NCBI GenBank assembly: GCA_030248195.1 | Contig: JASAND010006790.1 | Location: forward strand, 1 to 64,000 | DNA length: 64,000 nt | From: Trissonchulus latispiculum | Taxonomy: Eukaryota; Nematoda; Enoplea; Enoplida; Ironidae | Direction: 5' to 3' | Shown: positions 1 to 13,400 of the stretch, piece by piece | How the letters are laid out: every line of letters starts with the position of its first letter | Numbering within the stretch: the stretch's first letter is position 1 | The notes under the pieces: generated by a model | Told to the model about the DNA's origin: nothing | The model's database searches: none | What the model saw: only the letters and a program-made list of their open reading frames with translations | Translations under genes and position numbers: made by a program

Positions 1-260
1 ACATCTTTAATACTAATAGCTTAACATTTAGAACTGATTTAGTATTGATTTGCTTACCCCAAATCAGAACCACATGAGACAGTTAATTTAGATAACAATT
101 CTTTATTTAGATTTAGATTTATTTAGATTTTTAATTCTTTCTTTGATTTTTTACCTAGGTATATATTAAGTTTCTTTTTGATTCAAATTATCTCATTTAC
201 CTAACACATTGAGACTTTTCTCTCTATTTCAGATCTTATTTTGGCAAACCTGCTGCAAAG

Positions 261-3200
261 ATGAGTGTTAATTTGACGCAGCAGTTTTTGAATGGTAACT
301 TATCTACAGTCGATCTGCTAAATAAACTTCAGACACTGGAACATGAGTATGAGGGACTTCAGGCGAATCTTGGCATTCTCCAAGTCAATTCTGATATATT
401 CTTTCTCATTACCATGGCTATAGTTGTATTTTGTAAGTATATATTTAATTTATGTTATCCTTATACAGTTTATGCTAGTTTCACTCAACTTTCAACTGTA
501 CATAGGGAATGATGTATATATTGATCTTTAGTCCTCTGCAACTGTCTATTTGTTTATTTAGTTTGTATTGTGTATTTTTATATTTTATATGCAGCATGCT
601 TTCCAATACTTTTAGTAATGCAGTGCGGTTTCGCATTTCTGGAAGCTGGTTCTGTCCGCAGCAAAAATGCCACAAACATTTTGATCAAAAATCTTCTGGA
701 TTCTTGTACGGTTAATTTTTCATAGTTTGTGTTGCCAAAAATTAATTTAGTGACGCAAGTGAAATGGTTTGACTAGTTTTAACGTAAGACACTGTCTTTA
801 CCTTTAGGCAATACTAACATATAAATTAAACTTTCATCATCTATTAAAACAACTGTCAGCTCAGCCCACAAAGATCACGCTCAACTAAAATAACTTAAAA
901 AATTAACCAGTTTTTGATTAGTACAATACAAATACAGTACTATTTCCTCAATTGCATCTGCATGTGCACGCACATATGTAGGATGAATTTCGGAAAACCT
1001 GACAGATTGGGTTAGGTGGGATAGATGTCCACAAAGGTATTTTAAGGATTTACCAAGAGTATACTTGTGCTTAAGCTTTTTTGACAATTTGTATAAAATA
1101 AAAGCAAAGGGGTTTTGATAAGAAACGATTTGATAGGACTGAGCAGGGGTGTACTGATAGGACTGCGATTTTTCGTTAGCTCAGCTAAAGTTTATAACAA
1201 GGTTAACTACAGGAGAAGTATGCATTCCTAATAATTTTAGAATATTTTGGCTGATGCTTAAATGCATACATACTTCAGGCCCGAATTTTTCGGGTCGGAG
1301 GTGCTGTAGTGACATCCTTCTTTCTTTCGTTTATAAACTTGTAACGGAAGCATTAGTAACACAAAAATAGAAGTAGACAAGCATCCACATATATAGTTCA
1401 AAGCTGAAACCAAACCAGAAAGGTTTGTTGTCTGTTTTAGGTTTCTCTTGTGTGGCCTACTGGATTTTTGGCTGGGCCTTTGCCTTTGGTACGCCGAGCA
1501 ATGCGTTCATTGGCTACGGTCAGTGGTGTTCCCATCTTCTACCAGATACGGAATACCACAGCTGGTTCTTCCAGTTTGTCTTTGCCGCAACGGCCTCCAC
1601 AATAGTCTCTGGAGCCGTGGCTGAGCGATGCGAATTTGTAGCCTACGCTGTCTACTGTAGCTTGATTACAGGTTAATAGCTAATGTCAATTATATATTGC
1701 TAGTTTAGTTAAGAAATTAATCATTGAGCCTCTGATAACGCAGTGGTTTTTACTGAGCTATAAGTGAAGGATCATGCCAAGTCTAGCGCTTGCAAATAAT
1801 AAGCTCTAGCACCCATTTCAAATCCGTCCTCGGCAAATTACCGAGGCTGTCAATGGCCGCCTGCCAGGTGAAGCTCCACTCCACAGTACCCCCTACGGGG
1901 GACGGGAAGTTAGTTCTGATAGCCTTATAGAACACATCGGGTAATTGCTATGACAATTAATTCAATGACAATTGTCAACATCTTCGTTCCCTCAAAAATG
2001 TATACGTTCTAAGCTGTCACTACATCTAACTGCACAATACACTGGGGTGAGGTGGATGTAAAAAATTAATCATTGTATAATGCATGCTGTTGCAGAATTA
2101 TTTGCGATGCTATCTACGAAATGCTTTGTTTATTAATTTAAAGCTAAGACCACTCACAATATTAAATTAGCTTCGAGCAATATAAAATATAAGGTGCCAA
2201 ACTGTCGAGCATTCAAACAGATCGAGAAACGAGCCAAGGAAAACGTCCATCCGAATTTTATGAAATGATGGTAACGTCAGTTTTGAATATCCAATTGAGT
2301 TTGTAGTTGAATGTTAAAATAGCTTGAATTTAATCTATTTTTGTAGGATTTTTATATCCTGTAGTTACTCATTGGGCATGGGCCGACGGTGGATGGTTGA
2401 AAGAAAACGGCTTTGTGGTAAAATTATTGGGTTGTAAAGTATAATGAGGATTGTACAGCTTAAAAATTTTCCATTTATTTATGCATTTAACTTTTCTGTT
2501 TTTTAAATTTCTCATTCTTTCAGAGCTTCATACTCCACCGGTTTACCCACTCTAGTTTAGTGCTTTGAAATGACAACTAAAACATGTCTCAGCTAACTCA
2601 GTAACTCAGGAGCACGCTTGTCCACACTTCACTGAGGTCAGTAGTTGCTTAGGTAGTAGTTAGTAGTAGTTTCGGTGACGCAGCATTCACTATATACATA
2701 TGTACTAGCAGATCAGTAGATTTTTGTGGTCTATATTTTGTATTTTAGGATTTTGCCGGAAGCGGTGTTGTTCATGTGACAGGAGGGACTTGCGCTATAG
2801 TTGGAGCCATCCTTTTAGGTCCAAGAATTGGTCGATTTGCCAAAAAAGGGCATCCTCCACCTAAAGAAATAAGAGGCCACTCAGTACCTGTAAGTATAAA
2901 TATGTCAAAGCTGAATTAATGTCAAAATAAAGCATAAAATAAAGCAAATAGAGCAAGGAATATATATATATAGAGGTGAATTATAAAAACGTATTACCCG
3001 GTACTGATAGCTGCGCCTGCGGTGGGAAGGTAACAGGAGTCTGTGTTCTGGAGTAATGCCTGATGGAGGGCTTCCACAGATGTAGTCAACATTTGAGTGG
3101 TCCCTCCTGGCTTCGGGCTGTGAATCCGGAGATTAGCACCGGCAATATAAATGACGAATATAGCAAACTATACATTAATGTTAATTTTGATGTATCGCCG

Positions 3201-6200
3201 TTCATTTTTTGTTGAATTTGTGCTATTTCAGTTCGCCGCTTTGGGTGGTTTTATTCTGATTTTTGGCTTCTTTGCCTTCAATGGCGGTTCTGTAGCCAAG
3301 ATTTCGGAATTGGGAAACGGCGCTTCTGTGGCCAGATCTGTTCTCAATACCATTCTGAGTGGCTCCTTTGCCGCCTTCACAACCCTGATTCCAGTTCGCA
3401 TTCGTCACCACAAATGGAGTCTTCTGGTTACCATTAACGGTGCTTTGACTGGAATGGTTAGTTGCGCTCGTTTTAATTATATGGGTAAATGACGAACCTC
3501 GTCTAGATTCTACTCTTTCAGACTTGCAAACTGTGACTCATAAACAGCATTTTGAAATCAGTACTCAGAATTAGAAACTCAGAAGTGAGTCAGGGGCAAA
3601 ATTAATAATTTCGAACAAAATTGCTACTGGCTCTGGGTTCAGACAGCAGAAGATAAATTTCCGAAAAATAAAGGTTTTGTATTCATGGATTATTAATTAA
3701 GATGTATGAAAGAATATTCTTACATTAGTACTTCTTGTTTTTGAAATTCGTCTTTTAATTGTGACTGAAGGAGTAAGTAATCCATGGCGTGTACTAAATG
3801 ATTTTACAGGACTGTATAGGACGAAAACCGACAGTACTGACAATATGACGTCACAACGTGACGTAGGTGTTGGTTTTGTATTCATGGATTATTAATTTCA
3901 AGTTGCGTATGACAAACTTTATTACAGAGTAACTCTTTAGAGAGATCTGTGAACCTTCACCCTAACGCGTATAAGTTAATTATATACAAATAAAGTAAAA
4001 TAGAATCAGAAATGAGACTAAGCCTAAGCCTAAGCCTAAGCCAAATTTTTTTTCAAAGACAGTGGTAGTGGTGAACCGTCACCCTAACGCGTATAAGTTA
4101 TATAAAGTATAACATATAACGGTATAACGCGTATAAGCCTCAGCCTCAGCCTCAGCCTAAGCCTAAGCCTAAGCCAAAGCCTGAGCATGAGCCTAAGCCT
4201 AAGCCAAACCCTAAGCCTAAGCCGAAGCCTTCATCTAATTTATTTTTCACAAGCCTTCATTTAATTTATTTTTCACAACTAAACAATTTATCTTCAACAA
4301 ATTACTCTAGTAGTGGTGAACCGTCACCCTAACGCGTACAAGTTAATTTATATACAAATAGACTAAAATAGTATCAGAAATGAGACTGAGCCAAGCCTAA
4401 GCCTAAGCATAAGCCAATTTTTTTTCAAAGACAGTGGTAGTGGTGAACCGTCACCCTAACGCGTATAAGTTAATTACATACAAATAGAGTAAATAGTATC
4501 AGAAATGAGACTAAGCCTAAGCCAAAGCCAAACCCTAAGCCTAAGCCGAAGCCTTCATTTAATTTATTTTTTACAACTAAACAATTTATCTTCAACAAAT
4601 TACTCAAGTAGTGGTGAACCGTCACCCCTAACGCGTACAAGTTAATTTATATACAAATAGACTAAAATAGTATCAGAAATGAGACTAAGCCAAGCCTAAG
4701 CCTAAGCATAAGCCAATTTTTTTTCAAAGACAGTGGTAGTGGTGAACCGTCACCCTAACGCGTATAAGTTAATTACATACAAATAGAGTAAATAGTATCA
4801 GAAATGAGACTAAGCCTAAGCCAAAGCCAAACCCTAAGCCTAAGCCGAAGCCTTCATTTAATTTATTTTTTACAACTAAACAATTTATCTTCAACAAATT
4901 ACTCAAGTAGTGGTGAACCGTCACCCTAACGCGTACAAGTTAATTTATATACAAATAGAGTAAAATAGTATCAGAAATGACACTAAGCCTAAGCCAAAGC
5001 CAAACCCTAAGCCTAAGCCGAAGCCTTCATTTAATTTATTTTTTACAACTAAACAATTTATCTTCAACAAATTACTCAAGTAGTGGTGAACCGTCACCCT
5101 AACGCGTACAAGTTTAATTTATATACAAATAGAGTAAAATAGTATCAGAAATGAGACTAAGCTAAGCCTAAGCCTAAGCCTAAGCCTAAGCCGATTTTTT
5201 TCAAAGACAGTGGTAGTGGTGAACCGTCACCCTAACGCGTATAAGTTAATTACATGCAAATAGAGTAAAATAGTATCAGAAATGAGACTAAGCCTAAGCC
5301 AAAGCCAAACCCTAAGCCTAAGCCGAAGCCTTCACTTAATTTATTTTTTACAACTAAACAATTTATCTTCAACAAATTAGTCAAAAGCATTTCTCTATGT
5401 CACTAACAATCCGTAACCTCAAATCTAATTGCTCAAAACAGTTTATCTCTGAATACACACAACAATCCTAACCTCAACTCTATTATTAAGGAATAATCCA
5501 ACGATACCACAAAAACTGTGTAAATAATCCATAACAACAACCCTAATCTGGACAGTAATCCTTAGATCTCAAACCACATACAACAGTAATCCACAACAAC
5601 CAGAACAATTCTTTCAGTAATCCACTGCGACCAGACAGAAAACTTGCATAATCCACGATGCCGGAACACAAATGGGCCGTAATCCATGAAACCTATACCA
5701 AAATTTTCAGTAATCCATAAAGCTGATGGCAAAATAAAGGGCTGTTGTCGATCCATTGAGAATTGTTTCATTATTAGCAATGTTTGATTGTTTCCGAAAT
5801 TTTGTAGTTAAGCGTCTGGTTTTGTTTCGTATTTGTGTATTAGGTAGCCATCTGTGCCAGCTGTGATCAAGTTCAGCCCTGGTCAGCTGCAGTGATCGGA
5901 GCAGTCGCAGGATTCGCCTACGCCTTGTGGTCAGCAATTGTGAAACTTCTCAGAATTGACGATCCGCTAGATGCGTTTGCCGGTCAGTATATAATTTCTA
6001 AAATAACGTATGGTCACCTCATAAATTTTAACTACAAAATCATTCTGCCTATTTCTCATTATTTGTTTAGAATTCTGAATTGATTCTGATTATGAATTGA
6101 ACCGCTGCAAACTTTAATTAATCAATATTGTTCAATATATATATATATATAATGGATGAACTTTAATTTTCGGAAAGCAGTTGCAGAGATTTATGTAAAT

Positions 6201-9200
6201 TTATACTTATATTTGATGTAGGTACGTTTTCAATTTGTTGTATTTAGTGCACTTTGGTGGAGGAGTTTGGGGCTTGATCGCATCGCCTTTGTTCGACATA
6301 AACCACGGAATTGTTTACTTTTGGAATAAAGGCGCCTTCCTGGTTAGTTAATAGCCGACTGCTCAAATAGTTAACTTCAAAAAATTGACTGTATTCTTAA
6401 GTATTAAGCTCAGTCTACTTATGTACAAAGCAACTTACAGATAATATAGTATTTATATCTACACTACACCGACAGTGTTATATACTTCGGCACATATATA
6501 TCGAAAGTAAAGAAACTAGTTGGATTTTGTATATATTTTGCTAGATATATTATCCTTTTTCTTCTACAGTCCAATTGTCTATTAGTTTGCATGTATTAGG
6601 TTTGTATTACATAGGGAATGGATTATTTAACTTCAAATCTTCTACCTGATTTGGTGTCATCAATGCCCTAACAGAGTTTATTTTTCAGCGTTTGGGCTGG
6701 AACGTTCTGGGTGCCTGCGCTATCATTGGATGGAGTGCAGCTTTATGCGTCCTCACTTTTGGACTATTGAAAGTATTCAAGCTCCTTAGAGTTTCCGAAG
6801 AGAATGAACTGAAAGGTTTTATGATATATATTTGTATATTATATTGTTACTGTATAGTACACACTTTGTCTCAAAGTGGCCAAAGTGGTTCATTTTTGAC
6901 ATATTCGTATTTATGTATATTCTTACCAAACAGCGCAATCGCGATTGCCACAAGTGATAAACTATAGTAAAGTGAAATGAACAGTGCAAAATGAACCAAC
7001 AAAATTATGTACTAAAGTCTGACCAAAAATTCTTGGAACCGAAATGTGAGCAGCTGTCCTGAGCTATCATTTGAAGGTAGCCTATACAATGTATATATTT
7101 TTCGAATCCTCAGGCACCCGAGATTTCGAAAATCCGAAAAATTCCGAAATTCCGGATTTCATTCACGGAAAATTTAAAATTTTTAGTTTTTCGCCAAATT
7201 TTTATCGCAATCAAAATTTGGTTCTCACAGTCGAATAGAGCTGGTCCCGCTACACATTTTTGCTCTTAGAAGCTTTTCACGAAAATGCACCCAATTTCCG
7301 GAATTCCGGGTTTTCTAAATTACCGGATTTTAAAAATTTCCTCCAATGCCCACAAGATGGGTATCATTCGAAAGCTCTTATCGGGCTGAACAACTTTTGT
7401 AATAGAACGAACTCGTGAAAATGCACTCAATTTCCGGAATTCGCGAAAACCGGATTTTCCGGATTTTAAGAATTTTCTCCAATACCCACAATATGGGTAT
7501 CATTCGAGAGCTCTTGATGAGCTGAACAAATCTTGTAATAGAACCAACTTGCAGAAATGAGCCCAGTTCTCGGAATTCACGAAAAATTTTCAAGCTAGAG
7601 TGAAATCCGAATTTGTCAATTCCGGGATTTTGGTGCATTTTCAGACATTGGTTCTATTACAAGATTTGTTCAGCTCATCAAGAGCTCTCGAATGATACCC
7701 ATATTGTGGGTATTGGAGAAAATTTTTAAAATCCGGAAAATCCGGTTTTCGCGAATTCCGGGAATTGAGTGCATTTTCACGAGTTCGTTCTATTACAAAA
7801 GTTGTTCAGCTCGATAAGAGCTTTCGAATGATACCCATCTTGAGGGTATTGGAGGAAATTTTTAAAATCCGGTAATTTAGAAAACCCGGAATTCCGGAAA
7901 TTGGGTGCATTTTCGTGAAAAGCTTCTAAGAGCAAAAATGTGTAGCGGGACCAGCTCTATTCGACTGTGAGAACCAAATTTTGATTGCGATAAAAATTTG
8001 GCGAAAAACTAAAAATTTTAAATTTTCCGTGAATGAAATCCGGAATTTCGGAATTTTTCGGATTTTCGAAATCTCGGGTTCCTGAGGATTCGAAAAATAT
8101 ATACATTGTATAGGCTACCTTCAAATGATAACTCAGGACAGCTGCTCACATTTCGGTTCCAAGAATTTTTGGTCAGACTTTAGTAATAAACTTAATAGAG
8201 ATACGTACCGACAAGAGTTTATAATACCAAGAGTAAGACACTCAGCTCTTCCCAATAGAATACGCTTGCAAGATGCTCGAAACATTAAGGCCGAAATCTC
8301 GGGGGGGGGGCTTCTCAGCTTGTAAGCATACAACGCTGACATTTTTTAAAAACGGGCGTTTTCGACAAATTAAATACTATAACTTGAGCTAGGAAAATCG
8401 TACAGCAATAATTCTTATATCAATTATATTGCGTAGAACGAGATCTTTTTAAGGAAATAAAAATTATGTAGTTAGCTTCAAGCAATCTCTTACAAAATCG
8501 GCAATAAAGCATCCTTTCCACGAAAATTAGAGGAATTTCACCATTTCTTCAACTTAATCTCCTTAAACGGGCTATTATCTGCCTTCAAAACTGTCAAATT
8601 TCTTGTATTTTTACTTGTATTTCGAATAGCCGGCGAAAAGTGACACCGGCCGGCCGGTACAGGCCGGTCCGCCGGCTCGCGAGCTGGGCCCACGAAAAAT
8701 TGGGCCGGTGAACAACACTAATTTTATAACGCTAGGAATTTTATTAAAAATGTAAAATATATACGTGGTCACAAAAGGAGGTTCGCCGCTGGTCGCCTCA
8801 AGACGTGACGTTAACACATAAAACATAAAAAGAAAAGAAGGAATGGACAAATTTACTTAAACAGTTAGCAGCTACAGTTCTAGAGTATTTTTGATTTGCT
8901 ATCTATCAAAGGGCCTGGGCTGGTGCAATTTAAACTTTGATTGAACAGTTATGGCTGTGGTGCTCATACTAAACAATTAAGTTTTTTGCTTTTTGATAGC
9001 ACCGTTTGCTTAATTTTCTAGGTTTGGACATTGTGAAACATGGGGAACCAGCATATCCTCTCAGTGCCTATGGACATGGTTGGGGTGAACCATGGGATAT
9101 TCTTAGTACCACAAGCACAGTAGCTGGTAATTTTGTACTTTTTAGCATTGTACTTGATACTGACTACTTTACGCCTTACACGTGTGTAGGTGCAATATTC

Positions 9201-9839
9201 AAACAACGGCCAAATCTCTACCACCTGTTTCTGCTTCCTCTTTTTCTCCGTTATTGGCTTGACGTGCGTGCGCTAGCTCGGGTCGTTATCCACGATGTGT
9301 CTGAGGGAGTTCCTAATAACAGTACGTGACTGATTTGTCAACTTTTCTCTATCCGACATTCGCTTCTTGTCCGCCCTTTGAAAATGGACGGACAGCGAGG
9401 AAGGGGCTCCATGCAAATGCCTAGGCATGCGGAGCTCCGATCGAACAAGAACGCTCCCACAACTGTCAAGACTTGACTGTCTTTTCTATGTCAAATTTGA
9501 GACCAGGCTGTATCTGTTATCCAAAGTAGTATGTGATTAACTGTTTTAGATGGCCAGGTAAAATCTGCGGGGAATCTAACCTCGGAGCACCCCGAAATGG
9601 AATGGCACCTGAAACAGCAGGTAACCCAGAGAGAAGGAATGGGCAACGTGCCAAGACGAAAACCGTCCAATTTTCCAGCAGATCCGGAACCCGATCAAGT
9701 CTACGAGACCTATCATTCTGGGATGAATCATCACGCATCCACTCTTCCCCATGGCAATGCCTACTCGGTATATCCCTTTTATCCGGGATATAGACCGCTT
9801 CCAGCCAGCGCCTACTACCATGGCTCAAATCACTACTAA
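261..9839 (+). CDS. amt: Ammonium transporter (Amt/Mep family), 11 coding exons
   Basis: Membrane channel/transporter that moves ammonium or ammonia across the plasma membrane. Coding exons: 261-432, 616-705, 1441-1671, 2347-2417, 2749-2889, 3232-3456, 5844-5982, 6248-6342, 6689-6815, 9022-9126, 9550-9839. All have GT/AG borders and compatible phase, giving 561 residues. Visible landmarks: [17 protein letters not shown] near residue 60; [16 protein letters not shown]; the family signature [13 protein letters not shown] starting near residue 189, with the first pore histidine in [14 protein letters not shown]; and [10 protein letters not shown] near residue 357, with the second pore histidine. 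The hydrophobic segments fit the usual 11-helix fold. The last exon is a hydrophilic, Pro/Tyr/His-rich cytosolic tail ending YYHGSNHY. The ATG at 261 lies 30 bp after a 3' splice site (AG at about 229-230), so a non-coding 5' exon probably lies upstream. Family assignment is firm; subfamily (AMT1-like rather than Rh) is inferred from motifs. Confidence 0.93.
706..3231 (+). other. Transporter introns 2-5
   Basis: Introns at 706-1440, 1672-2346, 2418-2748 and 2890-3231. They are AT-rich and contain only short chance reading frames. I recognise no second gene, RNA gene or intact transposon in them. Confidence 0.5.
3940..5390. repeat. Composite satellite with TTAGGC-type hexamer tracts in transporter intron 6
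   Basis: A unit containing GGTGAACCGTCACCCTAACG recurs near 3950, 4070, 4313, 4440, 4612, 4738, 4911, 5084 and 5216. Two monomer lengths of about 127 and 172 bp partly alternate. Between the cores lie runs of CCTAAG, i.e. TTAGGC on the other strand, drifting to CCAAAG and CCTCAG. The longer monomer also carries an AT-rich segment (TTCATTTAATTTATTTTT...). TTAGGC is the nematode telomere hexamer, but here the tracts are short, degenerate and internal to a gene, so this is a satellite and not a chromosome end. Confidence 0.8.
7012..8183. mobile_element. Foldback (near-palindromic) element in transporter intron 9
   Basis: The left end CTAAAGTCTGACCAAAAATT is mirrored by AATTTTTGGTCAGACTTTAG at the right end. 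The two arms stay complementary almost to a centre near 7.6 kb, giving about 1.17 kb of hairpin. TA dinucleotides at 7010-7011 and 8184-8185 flank it, as expected for a TA-inserting (Tc1/mariner-like) non-autonomous element. No transposase frame is present. Both arms carry the same internal motif twice (gaattccgg and ATGGGTATCATTCGAAAGCTC-like), so each arm is itself duplicated. Confidence 0.75.
8184..9021 (+). other. Remainder of transporter intron 9
   Basis: Nothing coding recognised. A GC-rich patch near 8635-8710 is full of CCGG/GGCC motifs (ggccggccggtacaggccgg). It resembles the GC-rich ends of small hAT-like elements elsewhere in the window, but I cannot define borders. Confidence 0.35.
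9240..9490. other. GC-rich hairpin-bearing patch in the last transporter intron
   Basis: Lies in intron 10 (9127-9549). It contains the stem TGTCCGCC...GGACGGACA and the inverted pair GGGGCTCC / GGAGCTCC. The string GCTTCTTGTCCGCC recurs at about 46629-46642 beside another GTCC...GGAC hairpin. This could be an intronic structured RNA (snoRNA-like) or a dispersed repeat; I cannot tell which. Confidence 0.3.
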
Positions 9840-10403
9840 GAAAAATACAATGAATATCTTCCACATGACAGCATTATTTGGTATATTCAAAAACTGGATG
9901 TTTGTAGCCTGTTGTAGTAGTGACGTATTTGAAGAACTATGAGACCACCTACTAATATTTTTGCCTATGCTAGGCTAATCTAACAAAGAAAACGCAATAT
10001 CTGTTGGTTTAATCAACAATATAAAAAGTCTATAAAACAACCTTAATGCTAAGAGTTAAAAGAGTACAAAAAGTATATACAAAACAAGGCAAAGACAACA
10101 CCATTCCAACAACCTTGTTTGCTAAAACGGTATATTACACGCTTAACTTGTACATAAAAGAATACAATCCAAAATGTAAAATAAGGCACTATAAACTGCA
10201 ATGGTTTAGAAATGTGCAATAAAACTAAAGATTTCCAACACAAAATTGCATAGCATGTCAAAGTAGGTATTCAAAATTAAAAAACAAGTCCTCTTAAATT
10301 CTAATTTCACATCTTAAAGCTAACTGACAGCAGTCAATCTCAAAGCATCCGGCAACAAGGTTTCGTTCTATGAAATTGGGAGTAAATAGTCCATGTTTAT
10401 TTT
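9840..10403. other. Convergent 3' ends of the transporter and merlin genes
   Basis: The 564 bp between the two stop codons must hold both 3' UTRs. An AATAAA reads on the minus strand immediately downstream of the merlin stop (near 10392-10397). The small frames in this stretch have no recognisable product. Confidence 0.5.
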
Positions 10404-13400
10404 CTAGAGTCCGTCAAACAGAGCCACACGAGACTTTGTAGATCCAGCACCAGACTAAAATAAATAAACACTGAACACTTTACACAGCACAAATATTCCT
10501 GCACATTTTTTTCTATAAGTATACTTTACAGTCCGTGCACATCAGCGTTGCTACAAAAACCGAAGCACTAGCAACAAGTTCGATAAACGAAAAAACAAGT
10601 TTTCCAGAGAAAAGTCGCACAATACGGCGGAACTTGCTTTGCTTCAGGGGTTATTAAAGCCGAAAAGAAAATATGTGCAGATTCTTGGAATATCAGTAAC
10701 CTTTAAAACAGCGTGGTATGTCACTACAAACTAGGATTAATCAAACACGCCACAGCAAATATATAACCAGAATGTCACAAGGACAATCAAATGCAAACGT
10801 GCAAACAGGATACGCACATTTTGTGTTTTTAGTAGAATTTTATCCAAAAACACCACCAAACCGTTATTATAATTTATAAAGTTGTGCAGCTATCTACGCC
10901 AGCTGTATTGCAGTATTTTGCGAAGCAAAAAAATGCAGACATGTTTTTGTATGACATTATTGATAAAATCATTCGCCAGTTTTGCACAGAAGTCTGAAAG
11001 CATACATTTTTAGAGGAACCGTTTTGAAGATGATCAACAGTTATATACAGTGCAATAAAAACATAGTACAGTAGAGTTTAATATAGAACATCCCCTAGTG
11101 AATTATTAAAATTATCTTTGTAGTCTGGAAAATCATCCAGATCCGGCCTAGAGAAATTTCAGTCCGAGTCGATTTCTCACCCACCCCAACCCCATTCCGA
11201 AAACGATAAGCGAAATTTCACACAGCAAACCGAGCTGACCATTACCCTAGGCCTTGTGGAGCGCCCAGTCGAGGTAGCGCCAGCAGTTGCTAACGCTAGG
11301 CACTCATCCAGCTAGAATTAATCAGTCAGGAATAGAAATGGAATGGAAGGAATGGAAAAAACATCTGCAAAGTGGTGCCACCATCTGATTTGAAAAACTA
11401 TGAAATTTATGCTTTATTTTGTGGGCTTTATTTTGTGGGACGGAAAAAGAAGCCGTTTGTAAACTTATGAGTTTAAGGTGGTGATTCCCTTTGGTCACAT
11501 AAAATTTGCACCATTATTACTCATTCATTACTTGGAGTTAAGAAGCCATTTTTATATCAAAATGCAGCTTGACATTTTCTCTTTTTAATGCATACAATGA
11601 AGCTAATGTTGCTCTTCTAAAATATTTTTAACACATCTTAGAAGAAATATAATTTTCCAGTTTTTTTACAGACTCAAGTAAATTTTTCGCGAGACATCGG
11701 TTAGATCATTCGATACCTTCATCAAATAGCTGGGAACGAATATTTATTTATTGTGAAATCGCTCTTCGTTGTGGAGAAATCAGCTGAAACGTGTGCGTAA
11801 CCTGTATTTCGCCTACTTTATCCAAATTTGTCAAGCGATTACCTTAGCTAGAAAGCAGCAATCGGGACAACTAAAAAAAACGTCCCTGGGTATATTTGTG
11901 CAGAACACATCTGTTAAGAAGAAACTCTCCAGCTTGCATGGTGAATGCTCCACAATCTTCGGAAAAAATTGGTCGTGTTTTTGCAAAAACTACATTTTTT
12001 ATGATGACAGCCTACGGGATAGCTGTTGGAAGACGATCATGCGTCGGATAATTTGTCCTTACGAGACCTTCAGATCGACGCGCTTAGTTTGATTTTACGG
12101 CTTCTGATTTCTGCAAAAATGACAAGTTTTCGACGCCAAAACAAGAAAATCTACTATATCTCGCGGTAGAGAAAAGCTAGAAGGTTGCTTTAAAAAGCTT
12201 TATGAAGCTCAACGAGATCTTTCGAATGAATATAGTCATAACTGTATAGCTGCTACCAAACTTTCAGAAATTGGGAAAAGCCGCCCTGACCGGAAATCTC
12301 GAATTTCTGATCGGGATTGCGCGGAGGGTGTTAGAACGCTAAAAGAACGTATTTCGGATAGTTTCGTCAAATTTCATTTTGATTTACGCCGCCAACTAAC
12401 AATATGTGCCCAAAAGGAATCACCACCTTAAATTTAATAAAAGGCAACAAGGCAAACTCTTTCAGCCAGAACGCTAATTCTCCACTTCTTGTAAGCAATC
12501 GCAGTTGGCCATTCGTGATTTTGATCCTCGACTTTTGCAGAGGACTCAGGGAGAAGCAAATTTTGATTCAATTTCCAAAAAAAACAAGGAAAGAAGCAGA
12601 AAATACACAAAGGGGGGAACTAATTCAATTAATTTATAACTATTACTAAGGTAAAGTATTTCAGACGTACCTTCCTAAGGGTGGAATATTTGTCATCGTC
12701 CTGAGAGGACTCAAAATAGAGTCTATCCGAGTCGCTCTCTCGACCATCCACTTTCAATCCTTCAATTTCAGATCTAAGCTCACTCAGCTGCTCTTGTAGA
12801 TGGTGGCTTCGTTGAAAATATTCCAGTCTAGAAATAATATTACTAGTGATGTGCGCCGGAGCTCCGCTCCGACGGAGCTCCGGAGCGGAGCTCCGATTTT
12901 CGGTGCTCCGGAGCGGGCTTCTGCTCCGGAGCTCCGGAGCTCCGGGTACCCGGAGCAGCCTTTTGGAAGCTTTGAAAGTGCTAAGAAAAATTCGAAAGTA
13001 TGATTTTTCTGTGAACTCCACGATTTCTCCTTGCAGCACGTAAGAATGGAATGAACGTTACATAGTTATCGTACTTCTGTTTTTAAAAATGTTTCAGTTT
13101 TCTTTTTTCTTGAGACAAGTTAAACTTTTTCATTTTCTAAATAAAAGAAAAATGAAATACAACTCTACTCTAATATATGTATACATTTAAGAATTATTTC
13201 CGTAAAACGTTAAAATTTCACACTTGTTATTAATTATATATTCAATTAAATATTACATTTCCGTTAAATCTATTCCATGTAACCTTTCAACATCTGCATC
13301 TGTTTTCTTTGCTTTCATCAAATCTGTCTTTTCTAATATTTATATCTTTCAGATTGAAATTCTGATAGATTAAATTTATATAGTATTTTAATTTGATAAT

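Noticed and set aside
3940..5390. A chromosome end or true telomere
   Set aside because: TTAGGC tracts are short and mixed with other sequence, and transporter exons continue on both sides.
12629..13039. One 136-residue protein containing the merlin C-terminal helix
   Set aside because: Only 12671-12827 is merlin exon 15. The rest reads into the hAT element's GGAGCTCC repeats.
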